Shown here: piece by piece, positions 4,958 through 5,589 of the stretch | Layout of the letters: every line of letters begins with the position of its first letter | Position numbering within the stretch: the first letter of the stretch is position 1 | Assembly (NCBI GenBank): GCA_021782055.1 | Contig: JAJXVP010000189.1 | Location: forward strand, 1 to 5,589 | Direction of reading: 5' to 3' | DNA length: 5,589 nucleotides | From: a bacterium | GTDB lineage: Bacteria; Spirochaetota; Spirochaetia; JABEVK01 | The notes under the pieces: model-generated | Told to the model about the DNA's origin: nothing | What the model saw: only the letters and a program-made list of their open reading frames with translations | Databases searched by the model: none | Program-made: the position numbers and the translations under genes

Positions 4958-5589
4958 ACAGCATTTTGTTCAAATTTCGATAAGCTTGATTGACAACTTT
5001 CCATTCAGCCTTGTCCAGAACTGATTCTGCATCATCGGCTAAAGCTTCTAAGGATGATAGACAATCGGCTAAAGCCGTCGTAAAGTTCTTTTCTACACGG
5101 AACCAATACTGTCCCCGATTATCAGTTTGTAGACATAAAAAACCAAGGGCTTTTCGACCATCGTTTTTTCCGGATTTTTTGGAACCACCGGAAACTTCAG
5201 CCGGCTTCATTAGCATTTCCAGTAAATCAGGTAACCCTGATAGGGAATTCCGGATACTAAAAGTTTGACCTTGTGGCCAATGGATCGCCCAATCCGTCGG
5301 GTCAATTTTGCGGCAAATTTCAACAATCTTATTGGCTTTAAAACCTGCAAGAAGACTTCGTCCGGAGATAAGAAGTTCTCCTTTCAAATTTTTTAACTCA
5401 CTAAAAGACTGTGCTCGTGATGAAGCAAGTACTCGCGATAATTTTTCCCACTCTAACAAGACGGACTTCTGGTTACCTTTACTCGAGACAATTTCAAAGA
5501 CCTCTCTACCAAGGGTGACTTGCCAAGCGGTTTTTTTAGTAGATTCTGCGTGTGTCTCAGGCAATAGGCGTTCGGGAGTTTGACGTTCT
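4956..5589 (-). CDS. Protein of unknown function (5' end cut by window)
   Basis: I do not recognise this protein. The frame is open from the right window edge to a TAA at 4958-4956, about 210 residues. A TTG at 5564 could start a 202-residue protein. It has no Shine-Dalgarno sequence, and the frame continues upstream as ERQTPERL to the edge, so the true start is probably outside the window. Counting from that TTG, residues 12-28 read like a beta-rich start (AWQVTLGREVFEIVSSK). Residues 32-80 are mixed helix and strand. A Gly/Ser/Lys-rich linker lies at about 122-138. A strand-like stretch (139-160) leads to an amphipathic helical C-terminus (161-202) ending in NQAYRNLNKML. No signal peptide or membrane segment is visible in this part. 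The opposite-strand frames over it are shorter and lack protein-like character. It converges on the cyclic-nucleotide-binding gene with a 40-nt gap. Confidence 0.7.
   Translation of the reverse strand, partial: ERQTPERLLPETHAESTKKTAWQVTLGREVFEIVSSKGNQKSVLLEWEKLSRVLASSRAQSFSELKNLKGELLISGRSLLAGFKANKIVEICRKIDPTDWAIHWPQGQTFSIRNSLSGLPDLLEMLMKPAEVSGGSKKSGKNDGRKALGFLCLQTDNRGQYWFRVEKNFTTALADCLSSLEALADDAESVLDKAEWKVVNQAYRNLNKML

Noticed and set aside
4990..5583. Two forward open frames opposite the unknown - strand gene
   Set aside because: Both are short and separated by stops, whereas the - strand frame is continuous across the whole interval with a more protein-like composition.

Overview
The window reads as ordinary bacterial chromosome of moderate G+C with dense, mostly house-keeping coding. 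HisS and AroB are clearly bacterial. The HisS style and the small stand-alone cyclic-nucleotide-binding protein would fit a spirochaete or a deltaproteobacterium-like lineage. That is an impression from remembered sequences, and I would not assign a phylum from it. I see no insertion sequence, phage gene, CRISPR array, tRNA or rRNA.

Layout. (1) Positions 1-57 hold the last 18 codons of an upstream + strand gene. Its stop overlaps the ribosome-binding site of a degenerate short-chain dehydrogenase/reductase-like gene (70-969). (2) After a 73-nt gap comes an HpcH/HpaI-type aldolase/citrate-lyase family gene (1043-1813), whose ribosome-binding site can fold into a small hairpin. (3) hisS (histidyl-tRNA synthetase) lies on the - strand, converging on the aldolase gene with a 17-nt gap. 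(4) A 96-nt divergent region separates hisS from a + strand cluster: an ArsR-type repressor (3232-3534), aroB (3-dehydroquinate synthase, 3546-4568) and a single-domain cyclic-nucleotide-binding protein (4565-4915). The last two overlap by ATGA. A 12-bp perfect inverted repeat that starts inside the last gene probably ends this unit. (5) A - strand gene of unknown function (4956 to the right edge) converges on it and is cut by the window end.

How the parts work together. hisS is a translation gene and aroB a shikimate-pathway gene, with no direct biochemical link. The ArsR regulator sits where it could control itself, aroB and the nucleotide-binding protein, and perhaps hisS. Its promoter carries a 10-nt direct repeat and an ATATA/TATAT inverted repeat over the -10 region, a plausible self-operator.

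The most interesting pattern is in the start regions. hisS, arsR and aroB lack a convincing Shine-Dalgarno sequence. Each instead has TTGCNN, 17-18 nt, a TANANT-like hexamer, then 5-6 nt before ATG. That geometry places the transcription start at or next to the A of ATG, so I infer leaderless mRNAs. Genes likely to be translated from longer transcripts (the SDR-like gene and the nucleotide-binding protein) have good Shine-Dalgarno sites. No new multi-gene system is evident beyond these points.
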